Shown here one piece after another: positions 42,337 through 51,878 of a stretch of 64,000 nt of DNA. Position numbers and translations under genes: made by a program. Origin of the DNA: CAZJRQ01 sp964548535 (GTDB taxonomy: Bacteria > Bacillota > Clostridia > Oscillospirales > Ruminococcaceae); contig CAZJRQ010000007.1 in NCBI GenBank assembly GCA_964548535.1, positions 22,286 through 86,285 on the forward strand. The letters are read 5' to 3'. The notes beneath the pieces were generated by a model, which was not told where the DNA came from, made no database searches, and was given only the letters and a program-made list of their open reading frames with translations. Each line of letters opens with the position of its first letter. The first letter of the stretch is position 1.

Positions 42337-43785
42337 TTAATAAATAAGTCTTTTTATGCAAGTAATATGATTATATTTCGAGAAATTTGCAACGTCCGAA
42401 ATAACAATTCCAGTATTACTATTCTCAGCATGAACCATTCTTCCGTTACCAATATACATAGCTACATGATAAATAGATGAATAATTACTTCCGCCAAAGA
42501 AAATAACATCTCCAGGCTGCATATTTCCATAAGAAACAGACTTGCCGTAATTTGCCTGCGAAGCCGCATAGTGAGGAAGATTAATTCCAACCTGTCTGTA
42601 CGAAAGCATTATCAAACCAGAACAGTCAGTAGCACCGAACTGCTCACCGCCCCAAACATATTTTCCGCCAACCATGCTCTTAGCATAATTAACAACAATA
42701 TCAATCTTCTGCTGATTGGAATTATTGTCACTTGGTGGAGTAGGTGCTGGCTTAGAAGTTGTTGTAGTTGGCTTAGGTGTAGTAGTATTCTGCTTTGTAG
42801 TAGTTTCAGGTTTATTTGTTTCAGTTTTTTCAGTTGCCTTAGTAGTATCGGCTGGTTTTTTAGTTGCACTTTCGCTCTCACTACTATTTGGATCTCTAGA
42901 ATCATCTGCCGTAGTAGTCTTTCCGCCAGTTTTCTTTGTAGTAGTAGTTTTATCAGAATCAGATGAGTCAGACTTTGAAGTCTTTTTAGTAGTTGTGTTA
43001 GCCTTTTCTGATTCCTTAGCACGCTCAGACTCAAGCTTGTCCGCATCATTCAAATAACCAGATTTTTGATTCTCAAGTTCTGCAATTTTAGTATCATATT
43101 CAGACTGCAATTTTAAAAGTTCAGTTTGCTCATCAACAAGTTTCTTCTGCTGTTCGCCATACTCCTTACTCTTCTTCTGCAAATCTTCACTTTTCTTTTT
43201 AAGCTTGTCCTTAACGTCTTCAATATCCTGCTTTTGATCATACAATCCATTAATAGTATCATTATCATGCGCCGCAACCTGCTTAACAAGCTCTAAACGC
43301 ATAAGCACATCATAAAAATCAGATGAGCTGACTAGCACATCAGTATATGAAGTAGATCCCGCAACATACATAACACGAACACGCTGCATAAAGTCGTTTA
43401 CATCAGTTTTAATATCCTCTTCTTTGCCCGTAAGCTCATTTTGAATATCACGCATTTGCGAATCAAGCTTAACCATTTGATCTTCAATTTGAGTAGAATA
43501 TTCCTGTGATGTCTTAATCTTTTCAAGCACCGTATCAATTTTTTTATTTACAGCATCTAGCTTTTCTTTTTCGCCGCTTATTGAATCATCAGCTTGAGAA
43601 ATCTTCTTATCAAGTTCCTTTTGCCTATCTTCAATATCTTTAATCTTTGCCTCATAGCTTGCATTTTCTGGATTAGCATAAGTTGTAACTAAATTTTCAC
43701 CTTTAGTGCTACCAACAACAGTTAATGTTATAATAACTGCCAAACAGCAAGCTGAAATTTTCTTTATTCTAGGTAAAATATACAT
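42337..43785 (-). CDS. Secreted NlpC/P60 peptidoglycan endopeptidase with coiled-coil N-terminus
   Basis: A 482-residue exported wall hydrolase of the CwlO/PcsB layout. Order: signal peptide (about 1-30), long coiled coil (about 40-235, heptads such as DIEDRQKELDKKI), a Thr/Lys/Ser/Pro-rich linker (about 240-350) with runs such as TTTTKKTGGKTTT, then an NlpC/P60 domain. Catalytic residues are Cys near 387 in TDCSGLIMLSY, His in IYHVAMYIGNG and the third polar residue in VHAEN. The coiled coil usually keeps such enzymes inactive until an FtsEX-like partner acts. ATG 43785 has GGAG upstream. Monocistronic. Confidence 0.92.
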   Translation of the reverse strand: MYILPRIKKISACCLAVIITLTVVGSTKGENLVTTYANPENASYEAKIKDIEDRQKELDKKISQADDSISGEKEKLDAVNKKIDTVLEKIKTSQEYSTQIEDQMVKLDSQMRDIQNELTGKEEDIKTDVNDFMQRVRVMYVAGSTSYTDVLVSSSDFYDVLMRLELVKQVAAHDNDTINGLYDQKQDIEDVKDKLKKKSEDLQKKSKEYGEQQKKLVDEQTELLKLQSEYDTKIAELENQKSGYLNDADKLESERAKESEKANTTTKKTSKSDSSDSDKTTTTKKTGGKTTTADDSRDPNSSESESATKKPADTTKATEKTETNKPETTTKQNTTTPKPTTTTSKPAPTPPSDNNSNQQKIDIVVNYAKSMVGGKYVWGGEQFGATDCSGLIMLSYRQVGINLPHYAASQANYGKSVSYGNMQPGDVIFFGGSNYSSIYHVAMYIGNGRMVHAENSNTGIVISDVANFSKYNHITCIKRLIY

Positions 43786-43829
43786 GTTAAATCTCCAAAA
43801 TAGCATTAGTTGTTACTCTTTTGTCATTT

Positions 43830-43858
43830 ATTATATACCATATTGACACAAAAGTCAA
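43830..43858 (-). promoter_or_regulatory. Promoter of the NlpC/P60 gene
   Basis: Minus strand: TTGACT, 17-bp spacer, TATAAT. The -35 lies in TTGAC-TTTTGT-GTCAA, an inverted repeat similar in halves to that at the pfl promoter, though the spacing differs by one. Confidence 0.8.
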
Positions 43859-43939
43859 TAGGTAAAAATAGCTAAACATCGCCGGATTAATAGTGTTTTA
43901 TGACGAAAACGCTCGATTATTATTGCAAAACTAACAAAA

Positions 43940-43965
43940 AAAGAACCGCGTTAAAGCAGTTCTTT
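43940..43965 (-). terminator. Terminator of the thiDCE operon
   Basis: Minus strand: AAAGAACTGC pairs with GCGGTTCTTT, followed by T7; 12 nt after the thiE stop. Confidence 0.88.
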
Positions 43966-43976
43966 GTAAATATTCA

Positions 43977-44597
43977 TCATTTTGTCCAAAGTTCACGAAT
44001 CTCATTTGCAGCCGATTTTACATCATTTTGAGCTACAATAGCAGATATTACAGCCACTCCTTCAATACCCATGCCCTTGAAATTCATCATTGTGTCCTGG
44101 TTTATTCCGCCGATAATTACGATAGGCAGGTCAACAGCCGACCTAATTTCAGCTAAACGTTCCTTAGAAACTGGACGTGTGTTAGTCTTTGTGCTAGTCA
44201 CGCACATTGCACCGACTCCGATATAATCTGCACCATCTTGCTTAGCCTTAACAGCCTCCTCAACAGTCGCAGTTGACACGCCGATTATCTTATCGCCCAT
44301 AATCTCACGAAGTTCAGCACACGGCAAATCACCCTGCCCTAGATGAACTCCTGCACAATCAGCCGCCAGAGCAATGTCCGCTCTGTCATTTATAATAAGC
44401 GGAACGTCATATTTATCAGTAATTTTCTTTACACTCACCGCAATGTCATAAAACTCACGACTTGAGCAGTTTTTTTCTCTAAGCTGAACAACCGAAACTC
44501 CGCCCTGCAAAGCTTGCTCAACAGTTTCTTCTATAGTATCGCATGACATCAAATCACGGTCAGTACACATATATAAAGTATAGTCAATCTTATTCAT
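43977..44597 (-). CDS. thiE: Thiamine-phosphate synthase
   Basis: A 206-residue TIM-barrel enzyme that joins HMP pyrophosphate and thiazole phosphate. Family motifs: GGVSVVQLREKN, PLIINDRADIALAADCAGVHLGQGDLPCAELR, IGVSTATVEEAVKAKQDGADYIGVGAM, and VIIGGINQ near the end. It follows thiC by 27 nt under the same TPP riboswitch. No thiazole-branch genes (thiG, thiH, thiM) are in the window. Confidence 0.95.
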   Translation of the reverse strand: MNKIDYTLYMCTDRDLMSCDTIEETVEQALQGGVSVVQLREKNCSSREFYDIAVSVKKITDKYDVPLIINDRADIALAADCAGVHLGQGDLPCAELREIMGDKIIGVSTATVEEAVKAKQDGADYIGVGAMCVTSTKTNTRPVSKERLAEIRSAVDLPIVIIGGINQDTMMNFKGMGIEGVAVISAIVAQNDVKSAANEIRELWTK

Positions 44598-44624
44598 TAG
44601 CCTAACCTTTCGCCGATTTCACGA

Positions 44625-45938
44625 TTATTTTTCAGAGCAGAACTTAACTTCCTTGCCCTCTAAAATCATATTTGTAGTTCTAACAGCACACATTTTTCCG
44701 CACATCGAGCAAGTATGTCTGTCAGCAGGAGGAGTGCTTTCAAAGTATGTTTCTGCCTTTTCTGGGTCGATTGCATACTTGTACATTTCGTCCCAATCAA
44801 CAGCTTTTCTAGCCTTAGCCATGTTGTTGTCCTGATCCATTGCATGAGGAACACCCTTAGCAATATCAGCCGCATGAGCAGCAATTTTACTTGCGATAAT
44901 ACCTTCCTTAACATCGTTAATATCTGGAAGTCTTAAATGCTCAGCAGGAGTTACGTAGCAAAGGAAATCAGCACCGCTTGATGCCGCAATTGCTCCGCCG
45001 ATTGCAGAAGTTATATGGTCATATCCAGGTGCAATATCAGTAACCAAAGGTCCTAATACATAGAATGGTGCGTTGTGACAAAGTCTTTTTTGAATTTTCA
45101 TGTTAGCTTGAATCTGATCCATTGCCATGTGACCTGGACCCTCAACCATTACCTGAACGTCTTTCTCCCATGCTCTCTTTGTTAGGTGCCCAAGCTCAAT
45201 AAGCTCTGAAATTTGACCAGCGTCAGTAGCGTCAGCAAGACAGCCAGGACGAAGTGCGTCACCAAGGCTGATAGTAACATCGTACTCTCTCAAAATCTCA
45301 AGAACGTCATCGTAATACTCAAAGAATGGATTCTCATTGCCAGTCATCATCATCCAAGCGAAAAGAAGTGAACCGCCACGAGAAACGATATTAAGCTCTC
45401 TGCCATCACGTCTGAAAGCCTCAACAGCACGACGATTAATTCCAGCGTGAATTGTCATAAAGTCAACACCCTCTTCGGCGTGTGCTCTTACAACTCTTAG
45501 AAAATCCTCAGCAGTAATTTCAAGCAAATCTTTCTCTAAATATCCAATAGCGTCATACATTGGAACAGTACCAATCATAGCAGGAGATTTCTCGATAAGC
45601 TGAGTTCTGAAAGTGTTAGTTTTACCATAATTTGAAAGATCCATAATAGCCTCAGCGCCGAACTTTATAGCCATGTCAACCTTTTGCATTTCTACACTGT
45701 AGTCCTTGCAGTCGCCCGAAATTCCTAGGTTTACGTTAATCTTAGTCTTAAGACCTGTACCGATTCCCTCAGCAGAAATTGACTTGTGATTAATGTTAGC
45801 AGGAATGCAAATTTCGCCCTTAGCAACAAGCTCGCGAAGTTTCTCTATATCCATATATTCTTTCTTAGCAACTACTTCCATTTCAGGAGTAATAATTCCT
45901 TTTTTAGCTGCCTCCATTTGTGTTGCGTAATTTCTCAT
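44625..45938 (-). CDS. thiC: Phosphomethylpyrimidine synthase ThiC
   Basis: A 437-residue non-classical radical SAM enzyme that rearranges AIR to HMP phosphate. MRNYATQMEAAKKGIITPEM, EGVDFMTIHAGINR, FEYYDDVLEILREYDVTISLGDALRPG and VEGPGHMAMDQIQ match the family, and the SAM-cluster motif C-x2-C-x4-C is in the C-terminal CSMCGKMCAVR. The length fits the short ThiC form of anaerobes. It lies between thiD and thiE. Confidence 0.97.
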   Translation of the reverse strand: MRNYATQMEAAKKGIITPEMEVVAKKEYMDIEKLRELVAKGEICIPANINHKSISAEGIGTGLKTKINVNLGISGDCKDYSVEMQKVDMAIKFGAEAIMDLSNYGKTNTFRTQLIEKSPAMIGTVPMYDAIGYLEKDLLEITAEDFLRVVRAHAEEGVDFMTIHAGINRRAVEAFRRDGRELNIVSRGGSLLFAWMMMTGNENPFFEYYDDVLEILREYDVTISLGDALRPGCLADATDAGQISELIELGHLTKRAWEKDVQVMVEGPGHMAMDQIQANMKIQKRLCHNAPFYVLGPLVTDIAPGYDHITSAIGGAIAASSGADFLCYVTPAEHLRLPDINDVKEGIIASKIAAHAADIAKGVPHAMDQDNNMAKARKAVDWDEMYKYAIDPEKAETYFESTPPADRHTCSMCGKMCAVRTTNMILEGKEVKFCSEK

Positions 45939-45955
45939 TATTAAAAATCCTTTCT

Positions 45956-46738
45956 TTAATACAATTTATAAAAATGATGCAAAGGCCCATTACCCTTGCC
46001 GATTTCCAGTGAATTTTCAATTGCACCTGTCAAATAATTCTTAGCATTCTCGACCGACTTATCTAAAGCTAATCCATTAGCAAGATTAGCAGTAATCGCA
46101 GATGACAGCGTACAACCTGTTCCATGCGTATTTTTAGTGTTGATACGTTTTTGTTCAAAAGTCCAAAAATCTGTACCGTTATACAGAACATCAGTACAAT
46201 CTCCCTCAAAGTGTCCGCCCTTAATTAGAACACTTTTCGCTCCCATTTCAAAGATAATCTTTGCGGCAGATTTCATATCGTCAATAGTTTCAATCTCGAT
46301 ATCAGCGATAATCTCAGCCTCAGGGATATTCGGAGTTAGCATAGTACAAAGCGGAATAATCCGGGCTTTCAGCACTTGCAAAGCATCCAAATCCATAAGT
46401 GAATGACCATCTTTTGCCGACATCACAGAATCACAAACCACTATCTTAGGAGAATACTTCTCAAGACCATTTGCAACAGTATTCATAATCTCAAAACTCT
46501 TAATCATGCCGATTTTGACACCGTCTACCTCAATATCATCAAACACAGCATTAATCTGCGAACTGATAATATTAGCCGAAAGATTTTCGCACTTGATAAC
46601 CTCAGAAGTATTTTCAGCAACAACTGAAGTTATCACGCTCATACCATAAACTTGATGAGCCGAAAAAGTTTTCAAATCAGCCTGAATTCCCGCACCGCCG
46701 CTGCAATCAGAACCTGCAATCGTCAGACAATTTTTCAT
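45956..46738 (-). CDS. thiD: Hydroxymethylpyrimidine (phosphate) kinase
   Basis: A 260-residue ribokinase-fold enzyme that phosphorylates HMP and HMP phosphate. MKNCLTIAGSDCSGGAGIQADLKTFSAHQVYGMSVIT gives the substrate-binding N-terminus; VCDSVMSAKDGHSLM and the catalytic region TKNTHGTGCTLSSAITANLA follow. I chose ATG 46738 because GGAGG stands 8 nt upstream; the earlier in-frame start at 46804 lies in the riboswitch expression platform. First gene of the thi operon. Confidence 0.95.
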   Translation of the reverse strand: MKNCLTIAGSDCSGGAGIQADLKTFSAHQVYGMSVITSVVAENTSEVIKCENLSANIISSQINAVFDDIEVDGVKIGMIKSFEIMNTVANGLEKYSPKIVVCDSVMSAKDGHSLMDLDALQVLKARIIPLCTMLTPNIPEAEIIADIEIETIDDMKSAAKIIFEMGAKSVLIKGGHFEGDCTDVLYNGTDFWTFEQKRINTKNTHGTGCTLSSAITANLANGLALDKSVENAKNYLTGAIENSLEIGKGNGPLHHFYKLY

Positions 46739-46765
46739 AGCATTTCCTCCAAAGACAAAATAAAA

Positions 46766-46793
46766 AAAGACCCTCATCATATGAAAGTCTTTT
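46766..46793 (-). terminator. Expression-platform terminator of the TPP riboswitch
   Basis: Minus strand: AAAGACTTTCAT pairs with ATGAGGGTCTTT (two G-U) around 3 nt and is followed by a T-run, 24 nt before the thiD RBS. Confidence 0.8.
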
Positions 46794-46836
46794 ACAAAAA
46801 GCATAAATTGCTTAAATACGCAAAATTTCGCCTTAA

Positions 46837-46930
46837 TTGCTTCCCTACAATGGTGTTAACCAACAGGTTCAAAGGGTCAGGTTTTACCTTCTCAACTCAA
46901 GCCATGGCTTTGAGTCCCCCTGCAAACTGA
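46837..46930 (-). ncRNA. TPP (thi-box) riboswitch
   Basis: Minus strand: GGGGGACTC, then the TTGAGTTGAGAAGG core (CTGAGA-type), ACCCTTTGAACCTG, and the three-way end TTGGTTAACACCATTGTAGGGAAGC. These are the conserved TPP aptamer elements in order. With the terminator downstream it should switch off thiD, thiC and thiE when TPP is plentiful. Confidence 0.95.
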
Positions 46931-46944
46931 TATTCTTTTGTTTT

Positions 46945-46973
46945 ATTATAGCATTCTTTTACCAAAAAGTCAA
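46945..46973 (-). promoter_or_regulatory. thi operon promoter
   Basis: Minus strand: TTGACT, 17-bp spacer, TATAAT; start near 46938, at the 5' edge of the TPP aptamer. Confidence 0.85.
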
Positions 46974-47041
46974 CGCTTTTTCGTATATCGACGAAATTCT
47001 TTCAAAATTCCGCCTTATACCATTATATAATTATATAAGTG

Positions 47042-47070
47042 TTGATTTTTTCAAACTCACATGGTATACT
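47042..47070 (+). promoter_or_regulatory. Promoter of the DUF4358 lipoprotein gene
   Basis: TTGATT, 17-bp spacer, TATACT; start near 47077, 32 nt before the ATG. Confidence 0.75.
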
Positions 47071-47108
47071 TTACTAAATTAACACGGAACGAAACGAGGA
47101 GAATTCAA

Positions 47109-47651
47109 ATGAAAACACTAAAAAAGCACCTACTCACACTGCTCTGCCTGAGCATTTTCACTGCAAATTTCACAGCTTGTGCATCTAATAACGGAAGTAC
47201 TAATGATAGTGAAAAACCTTCTCAAAGCATTAGTGATTCTGATAAATCAAACAAATCTGCAAAAGAAATTCTAACGAAAATCCAATCGCAAACCGGCTGT
47301 GAGAATATGACCACCGGCGCATACTTTGGTGACCAAAATTTCGACAACAATTGCGAAAAGCTATATTCAATCAAGCTTTCAGAAATTTCAGACGGCGGAA
47401 TAATCTACTCTGAAACTGGCGGATATGCCGATGAAATTTCCATAATATCACTAAAAAGCGGTGACACTGAATCAGCAATCACCGCACTAGAAGCTAGAAA
47501 AGAAACCAGAACAAAAGACTTCACAGGCTACAAGCCAGATGAACTTGATAAAATTGAAAAGGCAGAAATTTTTAAAATAAATGGATATGCGGTGCTGATT
47601 ATTTCTGAAAATGCAGGGGATTTAGCGGAAGTGGTAAAAGAAATGGTGTAA
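47109..47651 (+). CDS. DUF4358-type lipoprotein
   Basis: A 180-residue exported protein: signal peptide with lipobox NFTACAS, a Ser/Asn/Lys-rich linker, then a domain with LYSIKLSEISDGGIIYSETGGYADEISII and EAEIFKINGYAVLIISENAGDLAEVVKEM, which fits DUF4358, a family of unknown function common in gut clostridia. I chose ATG 47109 with GAGGAG upstream because the earlier ATG at 47061 lies in the promoter. Monocistronic. The 200 bases after it (47652-47844) hold nothing recognised. Confidence 0.8.
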   Translation: MKTLKKHLLTLLCLSIFTANFTACASNNGSTNDSEKPSQSISDSDKSNKSAKEILTKIQSQTGCENMTTGAYFGDQNFDNNCEKLYSIKLSEISDGGIIYSETGGYADEISIISLKSGDTESAITALEARKETRTKDFTGYKPDELDKIEKAEIFKINGYAVLIISENAGDLAEVVKEMV

Positions 47652-47844
47652 TTAAAATAGAACACATGGCTATTACTGACTTCCAATTTGCGGCACGACT
47701 GCTTTTAGATATTTTCATGAAACTGCTTTTAAAAGTAGGATGCTGTTATGGTTATGAATAATATATAAACTAGCTAGAATTTAAAAAGTCACGAAGAAGA
47801 ATGGTGATAACATGATATAATAATACCGAAAACCACTACGTTTT

Positions 47845-47887
47845 AATAAAACCAATAGATAAAACTATTTTATCTATTGGTTTTATT
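47845..47887. terminator. Bidirectional terminator at the edge of the polysaccharide cluster
   Basis: AATAAAACCAATAGATAAAA pairs with its near-exact complement around about 4 nt, with T-rich sequence on both sides. It ends the minus-strand polysaccharide operon and may serve the upstream plus-strand gene. Confidence 0.85.
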
Positions 47888-47900
47888 TATATACGAATCT

Positions 47901-48977
47901 TTATCTAAACCCAATCCAACTTAATATTTTCTTACCATTTTGGCTATTTCCTGTAATTTTGTTTGCAAACCAAACAACAAGAAAACTAATAATAGATACT
48001 GACAACCATGTTATCAAAAAGTTTAAAAACCAAATGCCGTTCAAATTAAACAGAGATGACACTTTTGCAAAAAGCATTAAAATAAAACAATGAACATAGT
48101 ACATTCCATAAGAATAATCCCCTACAGATTTAATCCATTTTGTTTTACATTTCACATAGTTATCTGATTTTGTACACAACCATAAAATTAGTACGAAAGA
48201 GTATAAAAATGAACTAACTTTAATTTGACTTGATGCAAAAGCACTACTACAACCAATAAAAATGAGTAAAAATGCTTCTACTACACTAAATATCAGCATA
48301 GCAAATACATAACGTTTTTTACATATATCTTTACATTTTGATGCAAAAGTCTTATTCATGTTTATTTGTAAACCTAAATAGTAAAAAACAAACCATGCTG
48401 GAAAACCAGTTTCATAAATTTTGGGAACATTGCCACTAATAATATTGTACAAATATAAATATATAAGATATATTGGAGTTAGTATCCATAAAAGCTTACT
48501 AGTAAAATCATTTTTCAAAATAATTTTGATTAATATTGGTGTCAATAGTGTCAACTGTAACAAAACTATAATATAATAAAACGGCGTTGATGCTTTACCA
48601 ATTAATAACTTATAAAAAATCTTAAGCCATTCAACATTTCCACCAGAATGAAGTGTTCGCGCTAAATCAATAGTAATATAGAAAACTGACCAAATTAAAT
48701 ATGGAATTATTAATCGCACAAATCTTGTATAAACATATGCTTTGGGTTTGTTTTGATACTTCTCAACATTTGTGAAATACCCAGACATAAAAATAAATGT
48801 AGCAACTGGAAAATTAATTAATTGCCTAAGAATTAACCAAAATGTAAATTCAAAACTTCCAACCTCATATGTTGCACCACTAGGACAATGAATCATAATA
48901 CATGCTAATATACATAGACCCCTCACATACTGCCAAAAATCACTTTTTTGCCTAATGTTAAGGATTTCATCTTGCAT
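47901..48977 (-). CDS. Acyltransferase 3 family membrane protein
   Basis: A 358-residue polytopic protein with about ten membrane helices. It begins with a cytoplasmic stretch FWQYVRGLCILACIMIHCPSG, whose R-x10-H pattern is the O-acyltransferase signature, and contains FMSGYF and FVRLIIPYLIWS. Such enzymes acetylate or otherwise acylate surface sugars. I chose ATG 48977 (AAAGGG 9 nt upstream); the TTG at 48986 touches that RBS. Last gene of the polysaccharide cluster before the terminator. Confidence 0.85.
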   Translation of the reverse strand: MQDEILNIRQKSDFWQYVRGLCILACIMIHCPSGATYEVGSFEFTFWLILRQLINFPVATFIFMSGYFTNVEKYQNKPKAYVYTRFVRLIIPYLIWSVFYITIDLARTLHSGGNVEWLKIFYKLLIGKASTPFYYIIVLLQLTLLTPILIKIILKNDFTSKLLWILTPIYLIYLYLYNIISGNVPKIYETGFPAWFVFYYLGLQINMNKTFASKCKDICKKRYVFAMLIFSVVEAFLLIFIGCSSAFASSQIKVSSFLYSFVLILWLCTKSDNYVKCKTKWIKSVGDYSYGMYYVHCFILMLFAKVSSLFNLNGIWFLNFLITWLSVSIISFLVVWFANKITGNSQNGKKILSWIGFR

Positions 48978-49001
48978 TACTACCAACCCTTTCAGTATCT
49001 T

Positions 49002-50168
49002 TTAATTTCGAAAAATAGCCGCAGCCCTTTTAATCTTGCTTTTTGCAAATCGTAAAACTTTCTTGTAATATGGCACTTTAACCAAACTAACTAACTCAGA
49101 TATATTCGTGTCGTTTAAACGTTCAAAAAAGGTTGCCCTGTTTTTGTGCGGCTTTACAGATTTTCTCGAATCCATATGTTCGGGTAAAGCCTTATTTGCA
49201 TCAACTTCAGTAAACTTTATTTCTTCATGGATATTCTGTAATAATTGCTTGCCTTTTGAAGAATGAACTATCACCACTGACGTGCCACTATCATCGTCCA
49301 TTTCTGGAAGTAGATTTTGAATTCCCCAAAAATCACCAATTGTAATATCGCTTGGTCTTTGCAAGTCTTTATATTTACAACTATGACATGATGGTCTTAG
49401 TGCAATATCATTCAAAAACAACTTATAAAAAGAGTCATTTACAAATATTTCTTGATATATCCTGTATTTATCAAAAAATATTTTAATACTATAATTCTTC
49501 CATCCTGTAGCCTTATTTCTAAATTCAACTTTCTTTATATCGTAATTATTAAATTCTTCTTTTTTCTCGTTAATATATTTTCTCCAAAGTTTCGGGCTTG
49601 GAACCCCATGACATAACACATCAATAGTATATAATCTATCATAATCTTTTTGCAAATAATTTTTCAGTCCAGCAATTTGACAAGCTACCCCAGAGTAAAG
49701 TACCAATTTTCCCTCTTTAAGTAACTCTTCAACCCGTCTATAACTATCCTCCGTATTACTTTGGAAATATTTACTTCCCTGCAATTTATATAAATCATCT
49801 TTATTAGTAACCGCAATATGATGTGCTGATTTAAAGTCTTGTGAAAAAGAAACACCAAACACCACGCCATTTTGCTCCAAAATTTCATTCGCAAAAACAG
49901 TAAACATTCCACCCGAAGAACTAACTTCTCTAACCTTATCATCCCGAGTGTACGCAGCATACGCATCCAAATATGTATCATTAGATTTTGCACAATGTAG
50001 CATAGGACATTTTTTTTCGCACAAGCCGCAGGAAATGCACTCCTCATTATTAACCGTTGGATATAAAAAACCTTCACTATCCTCTTTCATAAAAATACAT
50101 TTTCTTGGACAAATTTGGACACAAGCATTACAGCCACAACATTTACTTTTATTTGAAAGATTAATCAT
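49002..50168 (-). CDS. Fe-S protein of the coenzyme F420 hydrogenase/dehydrogenase beta-subunit type, polysaccharide cluster
   Basis: A 388-residue protein. An N-terminal two-cluster ferredoxin domain (CCGCNACVQICP and CISCGLCEKKCP, about residues 10-55) is followed by FrhB-type domains with SSSGGMFTVFANEIL, YSGVACQIAGLKNYL, VLCHGVPSPKLW and a Cys-containing RPSCHSCKYKDLQRPSDITIGDFWG. Relatives are often encoded beside polysaccharide pyruvyl transferases, but their reaction is not established; reduction of a sugar or of the pyruvyl donor has been considered for such pairs. ATG 50168 chosen over TTG 50180. Its likely partner is the pyruvyl transferase at 51879. Confidence 0.85.
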   Translation of the reverse strand: MINLSNKSKCCGCNACVQICPRKCIFMKEDSEGFLYPTVNNEECISCGLCEKKCPMLHCAKSNDTYLDAYAAYTRDDKVREVSSSGGMFTVFANEILEQNGVVFGVSFSQDFKSAHHIAVTNKDDLYKLQGSKYFQSNTEDSYRRVEELLKEGKLVLYSGVACQIAGLKNYLQKDYDRLYTIDVLCHGVPSPKLWRKYINEKKEEFNNYDIKKVEFRNKATGWKNYSIKIFFDKYRIYQEIFVNDSFYKLFLNDIALRPSCHSCKYKDLQRPSDITIGDFWGIQNLLPEMDDDSGTSVVIVHSSKGKQLLQNIHEEIKFTEVDANKALPEHMDSRKSVKPHKNRATFFERLNDTNISELVSLVKVPYYKKVLRFAKSKIKRAAAIFRN

Positions 50169-50197
50169 TTTTATCACCAACTTACCAACCTATAAAA

Positions 50198-51733
50198 TCA
50201 ATTGGTAGACCGTTTCTTTTTTATTTTTTCAAATCCCGATGTAATAAGTTTCTTTTCATATTTATTCATACCAAAAAACCATATTGATATACAAAATACT
50301 AACGTATAAATTACGACTGCTAAAAGCAATTTAGTCCATGAATCTATATAAACGAATTTAATAATGCAAAGTCCTAATATAGTTGGTACAATAAAAGCTG
50401 GCAAAAACGAGAAAATATTCTTCCAAAAATCTAATATATCAAGACCAATTCTCTTATAGTAATACCAGTTCATGAAAAAAATATTACCTAAAGTTAAAGA
50501 AATAGCTGTACCTAGTGCAGCACCAATTGCTCCAAATTCTTTAATAAGTGGTATTGACAAGAATACATTACCTATTGATAGACACAGATAAACTATCGAC
50601 CTTGCTTTATGCATATTTTTTGCTCTTTGGATTTCTATACCCAAATTTTGCACCAGTGGTACAGTAACAGGGATTATTAATAACAAAGTAATATAATATG
50701 AATCGGAATACCCTTCTCCACCCCAAAGAGCCATAAATGGTTTACCTAAAAAAATAAATCCGGAAACAATTAAACTTAAAATAATAAATTGAACTCTTCC
50801 TACTTTTGTAAATAAAATACTTAAATCATTATTTGTATCTTGAACCGATTCTGATTTAGCAACAATCATATTAACTTTGGGCACAAAAACATTTGACACG
50901 GCTGTGGAAAAAGAAAGGTACATTGAATTAATTGTACTTGCTAAACCATATATAGCCACTGAAACTGTTCCTAAATATCTACCTAATAAAAATTTATCAA
51001 CGCTCCAGTTTACCTGATCGATAATTTGATTTAAAAAAATATAAAAAGTAAATACCCACATCTCTTTTAATAATGAAAACTTAAATGCATGAAAAGCAAA
51101 CTTAACTTGAAGCTTTTTAAAACAGAAAAGAATATTCAAAATCATCTTTAATAAAGTTAAAAGTGTTGTGACAACAACCATTGCAACTGAGCCATATCCC
51201 ATTAAAAGCAAAGGTAATGTAAGTAATGGATTAAATAAATATTGAAGAACTGTGACCACTTTTTGAAATACAAATTTTTCATGAGCAGTTACTTGACAAT
51301 CAAACACAGTAGTTATAAACGTCATTGCCATATTTACTACTAATATAATCATTAATGTTCTAGCAGTATCTAATTCAGATGGATTAAGTCCATCACCAAA
51401 TATGGATTTAATGTTCATAACCATAATACTTCCACAAATTATAGTTATTACAGAGATAACCGCAAATATTGTAAAAAACATACCGTTCAGTTTGGCAATA
51501 TTCTCATTATCATCTTTAGCCTTATATCTTGAGTAAAACCTCACATATGCTGCTCCAAAACCAAGGCTAAACAATCCAAGATATGAAACAACCGAATATA
51601 CAAGCTGATATAAACCATATTCACTTTGGCCTAAAAGTCTAAGCATAACAGGAGTATAAATAAGCCCAGTTAATATATGAATTGCTTGTGCTACATATGA
51701 AAGGAGTGCGCCTACTTTTCTTTGATTCATCAT
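50198..51733 (-). CDS. Polysaccharide flippase (Wzx-like)
   Basis: A 511-residue membrane protein with 12-14 predicted helices. The N-terminus VGALLSYVAQAIHILTGLIYTPVMLRLLGQSEYGLYQLVYS is typical of the polysaccharide_synt/MOP exporter family that moves undecaprenyl-linked repeat units across the membrane. RBS AGGGG before the ATG. It sits among glycosyltransferases and pyruvyl transferases, so it is probably the cluster's Wzx. Confidence 0.9.
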   Translation of the reverse strand: MMNQRKVGALLSYVAQAIHILTGLIYTPVMLRLLGQSEYGLYQLVYSVVSYLGLFSLGFGAAYVRFYSRYKAKDDNENIAKLNGMFFTIFAVISVITIICGSIMVMNIKSIFGDGLNPSELDTARTLMIILVVNMAMTFITTVFDCQVTAHEKFVFQKVVTVLQYLFNPLLTLPLLLMGYGSVAMVVVTTLLTLLKMILNILFCFKKLQVKFAFHAFKFSLLKEMWVFTFYIFLNQIIDQVNWSVDKFLLGRYLGTVSVAIYGLASTINSMYLSFSTAVSNVFVPKVNMIVAKSESVQDTNNDLSILFTKVGRVQFIILSLIVSGFIFLGKPFMALWGGEGYSDSYYITLLLIIPVTVPLVQNLGIEIQRAKNMHKARSIVYLCLSIGNVFLSIPLIKEFGAIGAALGTAISLTLGNIFFMNWYYYKRIGLDILDFWKNIFSFLPAFIVPTILGLCIIKFVYIDSWTKLLLAVVIYTLVFCISIWFFGMNKYEKKLITSGFEKIKKKRSTN

Positions 51734-51878
51734 TTTCCCCTTCTCTGCTTATATCTTATTTTAATTAACACACAAGAAATTCCAAATTAATACTAACAAT
51801 CCTACACATAAAACAAATTAACATGCCTATTTAATCGAATTGATATGTAAAACAAACTTCCACAAAAATGCAATTAAT

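Noticed and set aside
42612..43057. Long frames on both strands inside the NlpC/P60 gene
   Set aside because: They are by-products of the Thr/Lys/Ser/Pro-rich linker's biased codons; composition is low-complexity and no start signals are present.
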